DNA of 64,000 nt from Namhaeicola sp039714555. Its GTDB lineage: Bacteria > Bacteroidota > Bacteroidia > Flavobacteriales > Flavobacteriaceae. Positions within the stretch are counted from its first letter, which is position 1; every line of letters starts with the position of its first letter. Both the position numbers and the translations under genes were made by a program. Shown one piece after another: positions 26,874-36,051 of this stretch. Where the stretch lies: NCBI GenBank assembly GCA_039714555.1, contig JBDLJB010000005.1, positions 79,800 through 143,799 on the forward strand, read 5' to 3'. The notes below the pieces were generated by a model. It did no database searches. It saw only the letters and a list, made by a program, of their open reading frames with translations, and was not told where the DNA came from.

Positions 26874-27902
26874 TTAATTTTTTGTTTTAGTGAGTATTAA
26901 AACCGAGAGAACACTTAGTAAAAAATAACAAAGACCTATTGTTATATTAAAAATTGCAGCAAAAATAAGGCTTTGAATAAGATAGAATATAGGAAAAGCA
27001 GTTATACCAATTACATACTTAAATGTTGCAATAAATTCAATTTCATCAATCTTAGGTTTCACATATTTCCAAATCAAAAATGGAAAAAAACTATTTATTT
27101 TCACAATTAAAAGAAGTAAATTAAAACCTTTTTTTTGTGATGGTTTTACAGGTGAGAGATCATCAAGATTCTTTAATTTTTCATTTACTTTTATAGGATA
27201 AAGAAATTCATCTCTATTAAAATATTTAACTATTTCATCATGCTTATTAGCATCTTCAATATGAGTAGTTAGTAATTTTAATTGTTTAGAAACTTTATCT
27301 TTCAATTCATTAACCGATTTATATTTATCATAATTCTCCCAATATTCATTTGCGGTGAATGGTTTACCATAATAAATGTTTACTTTACTGGCATAAGAAG
27401 TAGGGTCACTATAATTTAGGCCTATAGGAACAATGATAATTTCATTATTTGGATATTTCTCTAAAGTACCAAAAACAATTCGTGTAAAACCTTTACTTAG
27501 AGTACGTATTCTACGTTGTAAATTTTGATTTCCTTCAGGAAAAATGAGAATGGCTTTTTTATTTTTTAAAATTTCATAACATTGTTCAAAAACATCATGA
27601 TTTTTTGGTATTGTTTCTATACCATCTCTAATTCTGTAAATTGGCAACATATTGATAGTAGAAAGCAAAGCTTTAATAAATGAATTTTTAAAGGCTTGTG
27701 CGCGGGATAAAAAATAAGTTTCTCGGTTATTCGTAATTGCAATGAGTAACGTGTCTATTAATGAATTTTGATGAGGAGCAACAAATAAAATTCCTTTATT
27801 TTTTGGTATATTCTCTCTACCAAATACATTTATTTTTTTAAAATAAAAAAAGAATCCAATTTGTAAATATAGTTTAATTATACGGTGCCAGATAAATTTC
27901 AT
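26874..27902 (-). CDS. 1-acylglycerol-3-phosphate-type acyltransferase (PlsC fold)
   Basis: A 342-residue protein. An N-terminal PlsC-like acyltransferase domain covers residues 1-225: the PHQNSLIDTLL motif (His/Asp pair at the GPAT-type HX5D spacing), IYRIRDG, and the FPEGNQ phosphate-binding motif near 120. The C-terminal 80 residues contain two or three hydrophobic segments. It probably acylates a (lyso)phospholipid precursor at the inner membrane. Its start overlaps the stop of the upstream BASS transporter by 4 bp, and it is the last gene of the rsmE-DUF4159-BASS-acyltransferase unit. Confidence 0.87.
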   Translation of the reverse strand: MKFIWHRIIKLYLQIGFFFYFKKINVFGRENIPKNKGILFVAPHQNSLIDTLLIAITNNRETYFLSRAQAFKNSFIKALLSTINMLPIYRIRDGIETIPKNHDVFEQCYEILKNKKAILIFPEGNQNLQRRIRTLSKGFTRIVFGTLEKYPNNEIIIVPIGLNYSDPTSYASKVNIYYGKPFTANEYWENYDKYKSVNELKDKVSKQLKLLTTHIEDANKHDEIVKYFNRDEFLYPIKVNEKLKNLDDLSPVKPSQKKGFNLLLLIVKINSFFPFLIWKYVKPKIDEIEFIATFKYVIGITAFPIFYLIQSLIFAAIFNITIGLCYFLLSVLSVLILTKTKN

Positions 27903-28825
27903 AAAATTACAGTTTTTTTAGTTTTATATGACCAGTATGAGGCTAATAATAAACTTGACAATATATCCCAAATTGCCCAAAACGCAACTAATATTGCCAT
28001 TCCACCTAACCCTTCAAAGAATGAGAAAACCAATAATAAACCCAAACCAGAGTTTTGGATACCTGTTTCAATACTTAAGGTTTTTTGATTAATATAAGAT
28101 AATCCCGAAAATTTTGCGGTATAAAATCCTGTGAAATAAAGAATAATATTATGAATAATAACCAGAATAAAAACATAGTGAATATAATTTAAAAAAACTT
28201 TTAAGTTATTGTAAAAAGCTACAGCAATAAAAGCTATGAATATTATTATTGAAACCGGTTTTAAAAATTTTGAAACTTTAATGGCTATTTGTGGTTTGTA
28301 ATAATTAAAACCCATACCCAAGAATAATGGAATTCCAATAATCAATAAAACCAATTTACCAACTTCAAAAGGATCTAGTGAGATAGTTTTTAATAAAATA
28401 GCTGTAGGTTCATATAAATTCCCCCATAAGGCAAAATTCAAAGGTGTCATTATAAGTGCAGCAAAAGAAGCAAATGCTGTTAAACTTATTGATAATGCAG
28501 GGTTACCACCAGCCAATTTACTCATAAAATTTGATATATTTCCTCCCGGGCAAGCAGCTACCATAAACATTCCTAAAGCAATGCTGGGAACCGGATTGGC
28601 AATTATGATTATTATATAGGTAACTAACGGTATTAAAAAAAATTGAGAAAAAATCCCTATTAATACAGGCTTAGGGGCCTTTATCATATTTGTAAAGTCA
28701 CTAACTTTAATATCTAAAGCAACTCCAAACATGACCAAAGCCAAAGTAAGATTTACAAGCCAAATATTATCGGAGTTAAGATTTATTTGTATCTGATCAA
28801 TATTTTGGACTAAATTACCTTGCAT
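27899..28825 (-). CDS. Bile acid:sodium symporter (BASS) family transporter, second copy
   Basis: A 308-residue polytopic membrane protein with the same landmarks as the copy at 19765-20679: LVMFGVALDIKVSDF, AACPGGNISNFMSKLAGGNPALSIS, and IETGIQNSGLGLLLVF near the C-terminus. Sodium-coupled organic-anion transport is the family role. The two copies are clearly paralogous but diverged, with different linkers and C-termini, so they may take different substrates. It is 8 bp downstream of the DUF4159 gene and overlaps the acyltransferase gene by 4 bp. Confidence 0.92.
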   Translation of the reverse strand: MQGNLVQNIDQIQINLNSDNIWLVNLTLALVMFGVALDIKVSDFTNMIKAPKPVLIGIFSQFFLIPLVTYIIIIIANPVPSIALGMFMVAACPGGNISNFMSKLAGGNPALSISLTAFASFAALIMTPLNFALWGNLYEPTAILLKTISLDPFEVGKLVLLIIGIPLFLGMGFNYYKPQIAIKVSKFLKPVSIIIFIAFIAVAFYNNLKVFLNYIHYVFILVIIHNIILYFTGFYTAKFSGLSYINQKTLSIETGIQNSGLGLLLVFSFFEGLGGMAILVAFWAIWDILSSLLLASYWSYKTKKTVIL

Positions 28826-28833
28826 TTCAAAAA

Positions 28834-29526
28834 TTAATTTTTAAAGGAATAAGAAATAATATTTGCGCCCATTTGTAGTGCAAGTATCCTAATTTCTTTT
28901 GGATCATGATGTATTGATTCATCTTCCCATCCATCACTTAGATCACATTCATAATCGTAAAAGCAAACCAATCTTCCTTCATGAAATAAACCAAACCCTT
29001 GGGGTGGTTTATTGTTATGTTCATGAATTTTTGGCAAGATAGTAAAATTATATTTCTGATGATAAATTGGATGATCATAAGGTATTTCCTGAAAATCTAA
29101 TTCAGGAAATACTTTTTTCATTTCCCTTCTAATAAAAATATCTAATCCATAATTATCAGAAATATGTAAAAAACCTCCAGAAATTAAATAATTGCGAAGA
29201 TTTTCAACTGCAAGATCATTAAATAAAACATTTCCATGACCTGTTAGAAATACTATAGGAAATTTATAAATTTCATTACTTTCTGCTGAAACAGTTTGAG
29301 GTTTTACATCTATTTTAGTATTGATGTTCTCGTTACAAAATGTAATTAAATTTGGTAGAGCAGTTGGGTTTGCATACCAATCACCACCACCATCATATTT
29401 TAGAATTGCAATTTGTTGGGCATTTAAATTACTAATTAAAAAAAAATAAATAAAGAATGCTGAAATTATTGAATATGAATTATTAAACTTGAGAGTTTCT
29501 AAAAAGTAATCAAGTGAAATACTCAT
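28834..29526 (-). CDS. DUF4159-domain exported protein
   Basis: A 230-residue protein with an unusually long N-terminal leader (hydrophobic segment at about residues 20-37 ending in NLNAQ), then a DUF4159 domain. Signature elements are AILKYDGGGDWYANPTALPNL, FLTGHGN, and GGFLHISDNYG. DUF4159 proteins resemble glutamine-amidotransferase-like or ThuA-like folds but have no proven activity. Start codons further in (none is a good match) would remove the leader. The gene starts 2 bp after the rsmE stop, so it is translationally linked to a ribosome-modifying enzyme without an obvious functional link. Confidence 0.82.
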   Translation of the reverse strand: MSISLDYFLETLKFNNSYSIISAFFIYFFLISNLNAQQIAILKYDGGGDWYANPTALPNLITFCNENINTKIDVKPQTVSAESNEIYKFPIVFLTGHGNVLFNDLAVENLRNYLISGGFLHISDNYGLDIFIRREMKKVFPELDFQEIPYDHPIYHQKYNFTILPKIHEHNNKPPQGFGLFHEGRLVCFYDYECDLSDGWEDESIHHDPKEIRILALQMGANIISYSFKN

Positions 29527-29528
29527 AA

Positions 29529-30236
29529 TTATTCATTAATTATCGATACGGTATTACAAACTACAATACCGGCAGTTTCAGTTCGTAATCTGCTTTTTCC
29601 CAAAGATAATGGAATATATTGATGTTGCAAGGCCATTTCAATTTCTTTGAGTGAGAAGTCACCTTCCGGCCCAATCAAAACAGTAATGTTCTTTTTATTA
29701 TTTATAATAGTTTTTAAAGTATTTTTTTCTGAATCCTCACAATGCGCTATAAGTTTAATGCCTTCAATATCTTTTTTGATAAATTCAGAAAGTTTTAGAG
29801 GTACATTTAATTTGGGTACTTGATATTTTAAAGATTGTTTTACTGCTGAGATTAACACTTTTTGCATTCTTTCTATTTTGATAACTTTTCGCTCAGAATT
29901 ATCGCAAATTATTGGTGTAATTTCATCAATACCTATTTCAGTAGCTTTTTCTAAAAACCACTCAAAACGTTCATTCATTTTAGTTGGTGCAATAGCAATA
30001 TGTAAGTGGTAATCCCAATCTTTAGTTTTTTCTTCAAAAGAAATAATTTGAGCCAAGCATTTTTTAGCATTGGCATTGATAATTCTTACATTAAACAAAA
30101 AACCATTTCCGTTGGTTATTAATAAATGGTCTCCTTCTTTTTTACGCAATACACGTACAATATGTTTACTTTCTTCTTTGTCAAAAGTAAATTCTGTTAT
30201 TGTTGTATTGATATCAGGATTATAAAAAAGTTGCAT
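29529..30236 (-). CDS. rsmE: 16S rRNA (uracil(1498)-N(3))-methyltransferase
   Basis: A 235-residue SPOUT-class methyltransferase. The N-terminal PUA-like domain covers about residues 1-70 (MQLFYNP, then SKHIVRVLRKKEGD). The knotted SAM domain ends with the family motif IGPEGDFS near 190 and LGKSRLRTETAG near 213-224. It methylates N3 of U1498 in 16S rRNA. It heads a minus-strand operon with DUF4159, BASS and acyltransferase genes. A TACTTTTG box about 24-31 bp upstream (30260-30267, minus strand) could be the -7 element, although no clear -33 TTG was found. Confidence 0.94.
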   Translation of the reverse strand: MQLFYNPDINTTITEFTFDKEESKHIVRVLRKKEGDHLLITNGNGFLFNVRIINANAKKCLAQIISFEEKTKDWDYHLHIAIAPTKMNERFEWFLEKATEIGIDEITPIICDNSERKVIKIERMQKVLISAVKQSLKYQVPKLNVPLKLSEFIKKDIEGIKLIAHCEDSEKNTLKTIINNKKNITVLIGPEGDFSLKEIEMALQHQYIPLSLGKSRLRTETAGIVVCNTVSIINE

Positions 30237-30344
30237 TTAACAAATTTTAATTATAAGAACAAAAGTATGAAAAAGCGGGGAGTTGGAGTAAGATATATTT
30301 TTAACTATTTACAGCTGTTGTACCTATAAACTTAAAACATACAA

Positions 30345-31466
30345 CTAACTAATCTCTTTCCTGTAAGTACTTCTTTTTTTATGAATTTTAGGATCGAAAT
30401 CTTTCCACATCAAATGAATATCTTTATTATCTTCTAACTCAGCTGATCTAAATGCTTTTTCAATACCTTTCTCTTCATAGGTCATGTAATACTCATTAAA
30501 AATTATAGCTATTAATCCTTTTTTTTGATATTCGGGTAAAATGCCAATAAGATAAAAAAGGGTTTCTTTACTATGCTTTTTTGCATGAAGCAGATGTAAA
30601 AAACCAAAAGGAAATAATTTACCTTTGGTTTTTTGTAAAGCTTTTCCAAATGAAGGCATAGTAATTGCAAATGATACAAGTTTACCGTTTTTATCAACTA
30701 TAAATTTAATAAACTCAGGATTGATCAGGCCGATAAATTTTTTCTTAAAATAGTCAATTTGTCTTTGCGAGATTGGAACGTATGAAGATAATTTAGAATA
30801 GCTTTTATCAAATATTGCAAACATTTCATCAGCATAAGGTATTATTTGTTCTGATGAAGTAAAATTTAGTGGTTTTAATTCATATCTTTTTTCAATAATT
30901 TTTGCCAAACGTTTGTAGTAAGATTTATCTGCATTTTTAACATAAAAGAAAGATTCATCAAAGTTTTTTTCTTTTTTATAACCTAATTTTTCAAGGTGCT
31001 GAAAGTAATATGGGTAATTATACCATGAGATCATAGTACCCAATTGATCAAAACCATGAGTGAGTACACCTACTTTATCTAAGTTTGAAAAACCTACAGG
31101 ACCTTCAATAAATTCTAAATTATTTTGTTTACCTATTTCTTCTACCTTTAATAATAATGCTTTACTTACTTCAATATTATTGATCATATCCATCCATCCA
31201 AAACGCATCTTTTTTATTTTTTGGTCAATAACTTCATATGAATTAATAATTGCTGCAATTCTACCAACTATCTTATTATTTTGATATGCAAGAAAAAATT
31301 GGGCATCAGCATGTTCAAAAACAGGATTTTCTGTTTTATCAAAACTATCTACTTCATCTTTAATAATTGGAGGAACCCAATATGGATTGTTCTTGTATAG
31401 CTTAAAAGGGAATTTTACAAATTGAGTTAATTCCTTTTTGGTAGAAATTTCTTTTAGCGTGATCAT
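30345..31466 (-). CDS. GNAT-like conserved protein (Bacteroidota)
   Basis: A 373-residue protein. It opens with ITLKEISTKKELTQFVKFPFKLYKNNPYWVPPI and holds a partial GNAT core: FFLAYQNNKIVGRIAAIIN near residues 58-76, and ILPEYQKKGLIAII with the acetyl-CoA-type loop near 312-328. Relatives occur widely in Bacteroidota, sometimes mislabelled GTP cyclohydrolase. I see no cyclohydrolase motifs. The substrate is unknown. It is monocistronic, with about 110 bp before rsmE on one side and 19 bp after the preceding gene on the same strand. Confidence 0.75.
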   Translation of the reverse strand: MITLKEISTKKELTQFVKFPFKLYKNNPYWVPPIIKDEVDSFDKTENPVFEHADAQFFLAYQNNKIVGRIAAIINSYEVIDQKIKKMRFGWMDMINNIEVSKALLLKVEEIGKQNNLEFIEGPVGFSNLDKVGVLTHGFDQLGTMISWYNYPYYFQHLEKLGYKKEKNFDESFFYVKNADKSYYKRLAKIIEKRYELKPLNFTSSEQIIPYADEMFAIFDKSYSKLSSYVPISQRQIDYFKKKFIGLINPEFIKFIVDKNGKLVSFAITMPSFGKALQKTKGKLFPFGFLHLLHAKKHSKETLFYLIGILPEYQKKGLIAIIFNEYYMTYEEKGIEKAFRSAELEDNKDIHLMWKDFDPKIHKKRSTYRKEIS

Positions 31467-31485
31467 TAGCCAAAATTAATATATT

Positions 31486-32670
31486 TTAGCTTTTATCTTC
31501 GGCTTTTTTTTGTTTTTTATAATATTTCTTTTCAGCTTTTTCTTTTCTTTTTTGTTGCTTGATCAATTGTTTATTTCTTTTCTTTTTAGCTTTTTGCGCT
31601 TTTTTATTTACGGGAGGTTCTAAACTTCTTTTTTTCACTTTAGGAGTTTTTACTTTGCGCATTTTTTCATTTTTTTTGGGCTTAGATTTTTTGCCCGAAA
31701 ATAATCCAAAAGTAATGGTATTAAAAAACCCTTTTTTCTCTTGTTCTAGTCTAACTTCATTATTATCTACTTTTTTTCTAATGATCTTATCTTTGTGTTT
31801 ATCTATTCGCCAAGATACACCACTACCAAATAAAAATGTATCATCACCTCGCTCGTCATAGATCATTCTTGCCGATAAATCAACTTGCATATTTTTATTG
31901 ATCAAATAAGCACCACCTGTGCCAAACTGAAAATCGTTCGGAACATTCTTTCTAAAAAAGACCTGACCTTCTCCAAACAGAGAAAATTGTTCATTTAATG
32001 AGTATGTTGCAGTCATGATAAATGAATTTTCAGCTTGATTAGTAAAAGCTTTATCCATTATAAAGTTAGTTATAACAATCAATTTGTTTGATAAATCATT
32101 TTGTGTATAAATAGCTAATCTCGGACTAATACCATCAGGATTTTTATATAAACTATTTAGAAGATTGGTATTGAGACCTGCATAAACACCTACAGCAGGG
32201 ATTAATCTTTTTTTATCAAATGCATGTCTAGCTACCCAACTGTGAATTTCTTTAGATTTATCAGTATATGTTGGCATAAATACCAAATATTTGGCACCTA
32301 CTGTTAATCTACTTAAACCGAAACCTGATTCAGAATAAACGGAAGGTATTGTATAATTTCGGTTTTCATTTTGTAGTGTAAGATCAACATTAAATTCTAA
32401 TCGTTCAAAGAATTGTGTTGTTCTAAAAGTTATATCTGTACCAAAAGCTTTGGCATTATAATTTACAGCATGATCAATTGTAGTATCCCAATATAAATAA
32501 TTCCCAATATTTTTATAAAAAAGCCCACCTTCAATCTGATAAACTCCTGTTCCTAAGCTATATGGGCTATCAGAAAAACCGGGGCGTTTAGAATTGATGA
32601 CTTTAGTGTATTGCGCAAAACCAATTTGAAAACATAGTAGTAGAGGAATAAGCTTTAAATAGTATCGCAT
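31486..32670 (-). CDS. Outer-membrane transporter-like protein with a lysine-rich tail
   Basis: A 394-residue exported protein (signal peptide MRYYLKLIPLLLCFQIGFAQ). Residues about 25-290 look like an outer-membrane beta-barrel of the type annotated transporter or phenol-degradation-MetA-like: RPGFSDSPYSLGTGVYQIEGG at the start, then alternating amphipathic strands. The last 80 or so residues, from about 310, are extremely Lys/Arg-rich and low complexity (KKRNKQLIKQQKRKEKAEKK). Such a tail on an outer-membrane protein is odd and may reach into the periplasm. It lies 19 bp upstream of the GNAT-like gene. Confidence 0.75.
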   Translation of the reverse strand: MRYYLKLIPLLLCFQIGFAQYTKVINSKRPGFSDSPYSLGTGVYQIEGGLFYKNIGNYLYWDTTIDHAVNYNAKAFGTDITFRTTQFFERLEFNVDLTLQNENRNYTIPSVYSESGFGLSRLTVGAKYLVFMPTYTDKSKEIHSWVARHAFDKKRLIPAVGVYAGLNTNLLNSLYKNPDGISPRLAIYTQNDLSNKLIVITNFIMDKAFTNQAENSFIMTATYSLNEQFSLFGEGQVFFRKNVPNDFQFGTGGAYLINKNMQVDLSARMIYDERGDDTFLFGSGVSWRIDKHKDKIIRKKVDNNEVRLEQEKKGFFNTITFGLFSGKKSKPKKNEKMRKVKTPKVKKRSLEPPVNKKAQKAKKKRNKQLIKQQKRKEKAEKKYYKKQKKAEDKS

Positions 32671-32717
32671 TTTATATATATAATTGATTCAAAAATAAGA
32701 TTTTCTTTATATAAACG

Positions 32718-32746
32718 TTGAAGTTGTCTTCAAATTGTTATTTTTG
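32718..32746 (+). promoter_or_regulatory. Bacteroidota-type promoter of the DUF4834 gene
   Basis: A TTG at 32718-32720 and a TATTTTTG box (TAnnTTTG) at 32739-32746 are separated by 18 bp, matching the sigma-A promoter pattern of this phylum. The start codon follows at 32765, giving a very short leader. Confidence 0.5.
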
Positions 32747-32764
32747 AATTTAAAATTAAAAAAA

Positions 32765-33043
32765 ATGCAAGAGGCATCATTAACAGGGTTTTTGGTTACT
32801 ATTTCTTACATCATTTTGATTTATTATGGAATAAAGATTATTGGAAGATATGTTTTTCCAATTTTCTTTAATAAGATGGTGAAAAATTTTGAAAAAAAAG
32901 TTAGAGATCAACAAGGACACCAACAACCTGAGGAAAAAATAAATGTAGGTGAAACTACCATAGAAAAAACACCCCAAAAAGAAAATAAAGCAAATAAAAA
33001 TGTTGGCGAGTATGTTGATTATGAAGAAGTTGATGATGAATGA
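32765..33043 (+). CDS. DUF4834-family small membrane protein
   Basis: I take the ATG at 32765 as start, giving 92 residues (MQEASLTGFLVTISYIILIYYG...). A start ten codons upstream would place the promoter-like box inside the gene. One transmembrane helix (about residues 7-27) is followed by FPIFFNKMVKNFEKKVRDQQG, then a charged, glutamine-rich tail that ends in the acidic YVDYEEVDDE. This is the layout of DUF4834, a short conserved Bacteroidota protein of unknown role. It sits 73 bp before the YfhO gene on the same strand. Confidence 0.8.
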   Translation: MQEASLTGFLVTISYIILIYYGIKIIGRYVFPIFFNKMVKNFEKKVRDQQGHQQPEEKINVGETTIEKTPQKENKANKNVGEYVDYEEVDDE

Positions 33044-33115
33044 AGGTGCAAAGTCAAAAGTGTAAAGTCAATATAATTTTAATATACTATTAAGAGTTAC
33101 AACCATTTTCTAAAA

Positions 33116-35530
33116 ATGAATTTCAAAAAAATAATTCCTTATCTTATAGCAGTCCTAAGTTTTATTGTAATTTCATTGGCTTATTTTTCCCCTGTTTTAG
33201 AAGGAAAAAAATTATATCAAAATGATATAGCTCATTTCAGAGGAATGTCAAAAGAGATTCAGGATTTTAGAGCTGAAAATAGTGAAGAACCATATTGGAC
33301 GGATAGAGCTTTTGGAGGCATGCCTTCTTATCAGTTAAGTACTTATTATCCGAATGATTATATAAAAAAAATTGATAATTTATTAAGATTTCTACCTAGA
33401 CCGGCAGATTATTTGTTTTTATATTTTATAGGTTTTTTTATTTTACTAATGGTATTAAAAATCGATTGGAAATTAGCAATAATTGGTTCTTTAGCATTTG
33501 GTTTTTCTACGTATTTTATCATTATTTTAGGTGTTGGTCATAACGCAAAAGCCCATGCAATTGCTTATATGCCTTTAGTTTTAGCAGGAGTTTTATTGGT
33601 TTTTCAAAAAAAATATCTTTTAGGGTTTGTATTTACTTCTTTAGCCATGGCTTTAGAAATTAATGCAAGTCACCCTCAAATGACCTATTATTTATTGTTT
33701 ATGATCTTGATCTTTGGAATAGTTTATTTTATTAATGCATACCAAAACAAAGAACTGATAGGTTATTTTAAAAATATAGGGATTTTATTTATAGCAGTTT
33801 TGTTGGCGGTTGGTGTAAATGCAACAAGTTTATTGGCTACCAAAGAATACGCAAGTGAAAGTACACGAAGTAAAAGTGAATTGACCATTGCTCCAGATGG
33901 TAAAATAAAAGAAGTAACTACAGGTTTATCAAAAAACTATATAACGGAATATAGTTACGGATTACTTGAAACTTTTGATCTTTTTATTCCCAGATTTATG
34001 GGAGGTTCAAATAATGAAAAATTAAATAAAGATTCTCATATTTATGAATTCTTAAAAGATAAAGCCGGTAGAAAACAAGCATTAAATTTTTCAGAAAATG
34101 CTCCCATGTATTGGGGAGAACAACCCATTGTTGCTGCACCGGCATATATAGGTGCTGTGCTGATTTTCTTATTTGTTTTGGGATTATTTTTAGTTAATAA
34201 TAAACTAAAAAAGTGGCTGGTAGCAGCAACTATATTCTCAATTCTTTTAAGTTGGGGTAAGAATTTTGATATTTTAACTAACTTTTTTATTGATTATGTT
34301 CCACTGTACAATAAATTCAGAGCAGTTTCTTCCATTCAGGTAATTGCAGAATTGGCAATACCACTATTGGGAATATTAGCTCTAAAAGAAGTATTTAATA
34401 AAGAAGTGAATAGCGATTTTAAATTAAATGCTATTAAAAAGAGCTTTTTTATCGTGGGTGGCATAGCTTTATTTTTTACAATTTTAGGTACAAGTTTATT
34501 TGCCTTTGAAAGTTTTAGAGATGCAGGATATGAAAATATGTTACAAGGTTTTACAGAAGTAATAATTTCCGATAGAAAAGCAATTTTCTTTGAAGATAGT
34601 TTACGTTCATTGATCTTAGTATTTTTAACAGCTGTTCCACTTTGGTTCTATGTAAAAGGAAAGATCAATAAAAATTTAGTATTTGTTGCTATGCTGTTAT
34701 TGGTTTTATTTGATTTGGTTGTTGTTGACAAACGTTATGTGAATAATGAGGATTTTATTTCGAAAAGTAAGCTGGAAAAACCTTTTCCAAAATCAGATGT
34801 CAATACTGAAATATTAAAAGATAAAAGCCATTACAGAGTGATGAACTTTATGGTAAACCCTATGAATGATGGCAGTACTTCTTTCTACCATAATTCTATT
34901 GGTGGATATCATGCTGCTAAACCTCGTCGTTATCAAGAACTTTTTGATTATCAAATTGCTAAAAATAATTTTGATGTATTAAATATGTTAAATACCAAAT
35001 ACATTATTTTTCCAGATGATAATAATAGGGCTAATGTACAAATCAATTCGGATGCAAATGGAAATGCCTGGTTTGTTGATAAAATAAAATTTGTAAATAC
35101 TGCTGATGAAGAGATCAAAGCATTGGATAGTATAAATACAAAACAAGTTGTGGTAGTGAATTCAGAATTTAAAAATATTCTTGAAGGATTTAATTTTCAA
35201 AATGATTCAACAGCTACAATTCAGCTTAAAGAATACAAAACTAATGAATTAACTTATGTAAGTAATGCTAAAACTAATCAATTGGCTGTTTTTTCTGAAA
35301 TCTATTACAAAAGAGGGTGGAATGCTTATGTTGATGGGAATTTATCACCTCATTTTAGAGTAAATTATGTTTTAAGAGCAATGGTTATTCCTTCCGGAAA
35401 GCATCAAATTGAGTTTAAATTCGAACCACAAATAATTAAACAAGGTAATACCATCACATTAATTTCATATGGATTGTTAATTTTAATTCCATTAGGTTGG
35501 TATTTTAAAGAAAAGAAATCAAATAAATGA
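33116..35530 (+). CDS. YfhO-family polytopic membrane protein
   Basis: An 804-residue membrane protein with a dozen or more hydrophobic helices over residues 1-530 and a C-terminal soluble beta-rich part (NRANVQINSDANGNAWFVDKI, then YKRGWNAYVDGN, typical of the extracytoplasmic domain). YfhO proteins are GT-C-like and are linked to glycosylation of teichoic or surface polymers in Gram-positives. In Bacteroidota their role is less clear. SPVLEGKKLYQNDIAHFRGM near the N-terminus is family-typical. It heads a plus-strand surface-polysaccharide cluster, and its last 4 bp overlap the next gene. Confidence 0.9.
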   Translation: MNFKKIIPYLIAVLSFIVISLAYFSPVLEGKKLYQNDIAHFRGMSKEIQDFRAENSEEPYWTDRAFGGMPSYQLSTYYPNDYIKKIDNLLRFLPRPADYLFLYFIGFFILLMVLKIDWKLAIIGSLAFGFSTYFIIILGVGHNAKAHAIAYMPLVLAGVLLVFQKKYLLGFVFTSLAMALEINASHPQMTYYLLFMILIFGIVYFINAYQNKELIGYFKNIGILFIAVLLAVGVNATSLLATKEYASESTRSKSELTIAPDGKIKEVTTGLSKNYITEYSYGLLETFDLFIPRFMGGSNNEKLNKDSHIYEFLKDKAGRKQALNFSENAPMYWGEQPIVAAPAYIGAVLIFLFVLGLFLVNNKLKKWLVAATIFSILLSWGKNFDILTNFFIDYVPLYNKFRAVSSIQVIAELAIPLLGILALKEVFNKEVNSDFKLNAIKKSFFIVGGIALFFTILGTSLFAFESFRDAGYENMLQGFTEVIISDRKAIFFEDSLRSLILVFLTAVPLWFYVKGKINKNLVFVAMLLLVLFDLVVVDKRYVNNEDFISKSKLEKPFPKSDVNTEILKDKSHYRVMNFMVNPMNDGSTSFYHNSIGGYHAAKPRRYQELFDYQIAKNNFDVLNMLNTKYIIFPDDNNRANVQINSDANGNAWFVDKIKFVNTADEEIKALDSINTKQVVVVNSEFKNILEGFNFQNDSTATIQLKEYKTNELTYVSNAKTNQLAVFSEIYYKRGWNAYVDGNLSPHFRVNYVLRAMVIPSGKHQIEFKFEPQIIKQGNTITLISYGLLILIPLGWYFKEKKSNK

Positions 35531-36039
35531 TTGAACATCACAAAAAAAGATATAACCATACCATTGAATTTTTACAAAAAGTACTTCCTGCTCCTGCTAC
35601 TATTTTAGATTTGGGAGTTAGAAATGAACTTAGTGAAATTATGGAAACTTTGGGTTATACAGTTTATAATACAATGGGCGAGGATCTGGATACTGATTTT
35701 CAAATTGTTAATAATCGAGAAATAGATGCTGTTACAGCTTTTGAAATATTTGAGCATTTAATTGCACCTTTTAATGTTTTAAAGGAGATAAAAGCAAAAA
35801 AATTGATCACTACAATTCCTTTGAATCTTTGGTTCGTTTCTGCTTATCAAAGTAAAACGGATAAATGGGATCGGCATTATCACGAATTTGAAGATTGGCA
35901 ATTTGATTGGTTGTTAGAAAAGTCAGGATGGAATATCAAGACTTCCGAAAAATGGACAAGCCCTATAAATAAAATTGGTATTCGACCTTTATTAAGAAAA
36001 TTTACACCACGATATTACGCAGTTTACGCTGAGCGTTAA
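35527..36039 (+). CDS. Small class I SAM-dependent methyltransferase-like protein
   Basis: A 170-residue protein with a shortened Rossmann methyltransferase fold. TILDLGVRNELSEIM replaces the usual GxGxG SAM loop, followed by AVTAFEIFEHLIAPF (the post-motif II FEHL) and LITTIPLNLWF. It may modify a sugar or lipid in the adjacent polysaccharide pathway. The atypical SAM loop leaves catalytic competence uncertain. It overlaps the YfhO gene by 4 bp and precedes a glycosyltransferase by 12 bp, so it is firmly within the operon. Confidence 0.78.
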   Translation: MIEHHKKRYNHTIEFLQKVLPAPATILDLGVRNELSEIMETLGYTVYNTMGEDLDTDFQIVNNREIDAVTAFEIFEHLIAPFNVLKEIKAKKLITTIPLNLWFVSAYQSKTDKWDRHYHEFEDWQFDWLLEKSGWNIKTSEKWTSPINKIGIRPLLRKFTPRYYAVYAER

Positions 36040-36051
36040 TTTTATTTTTTT

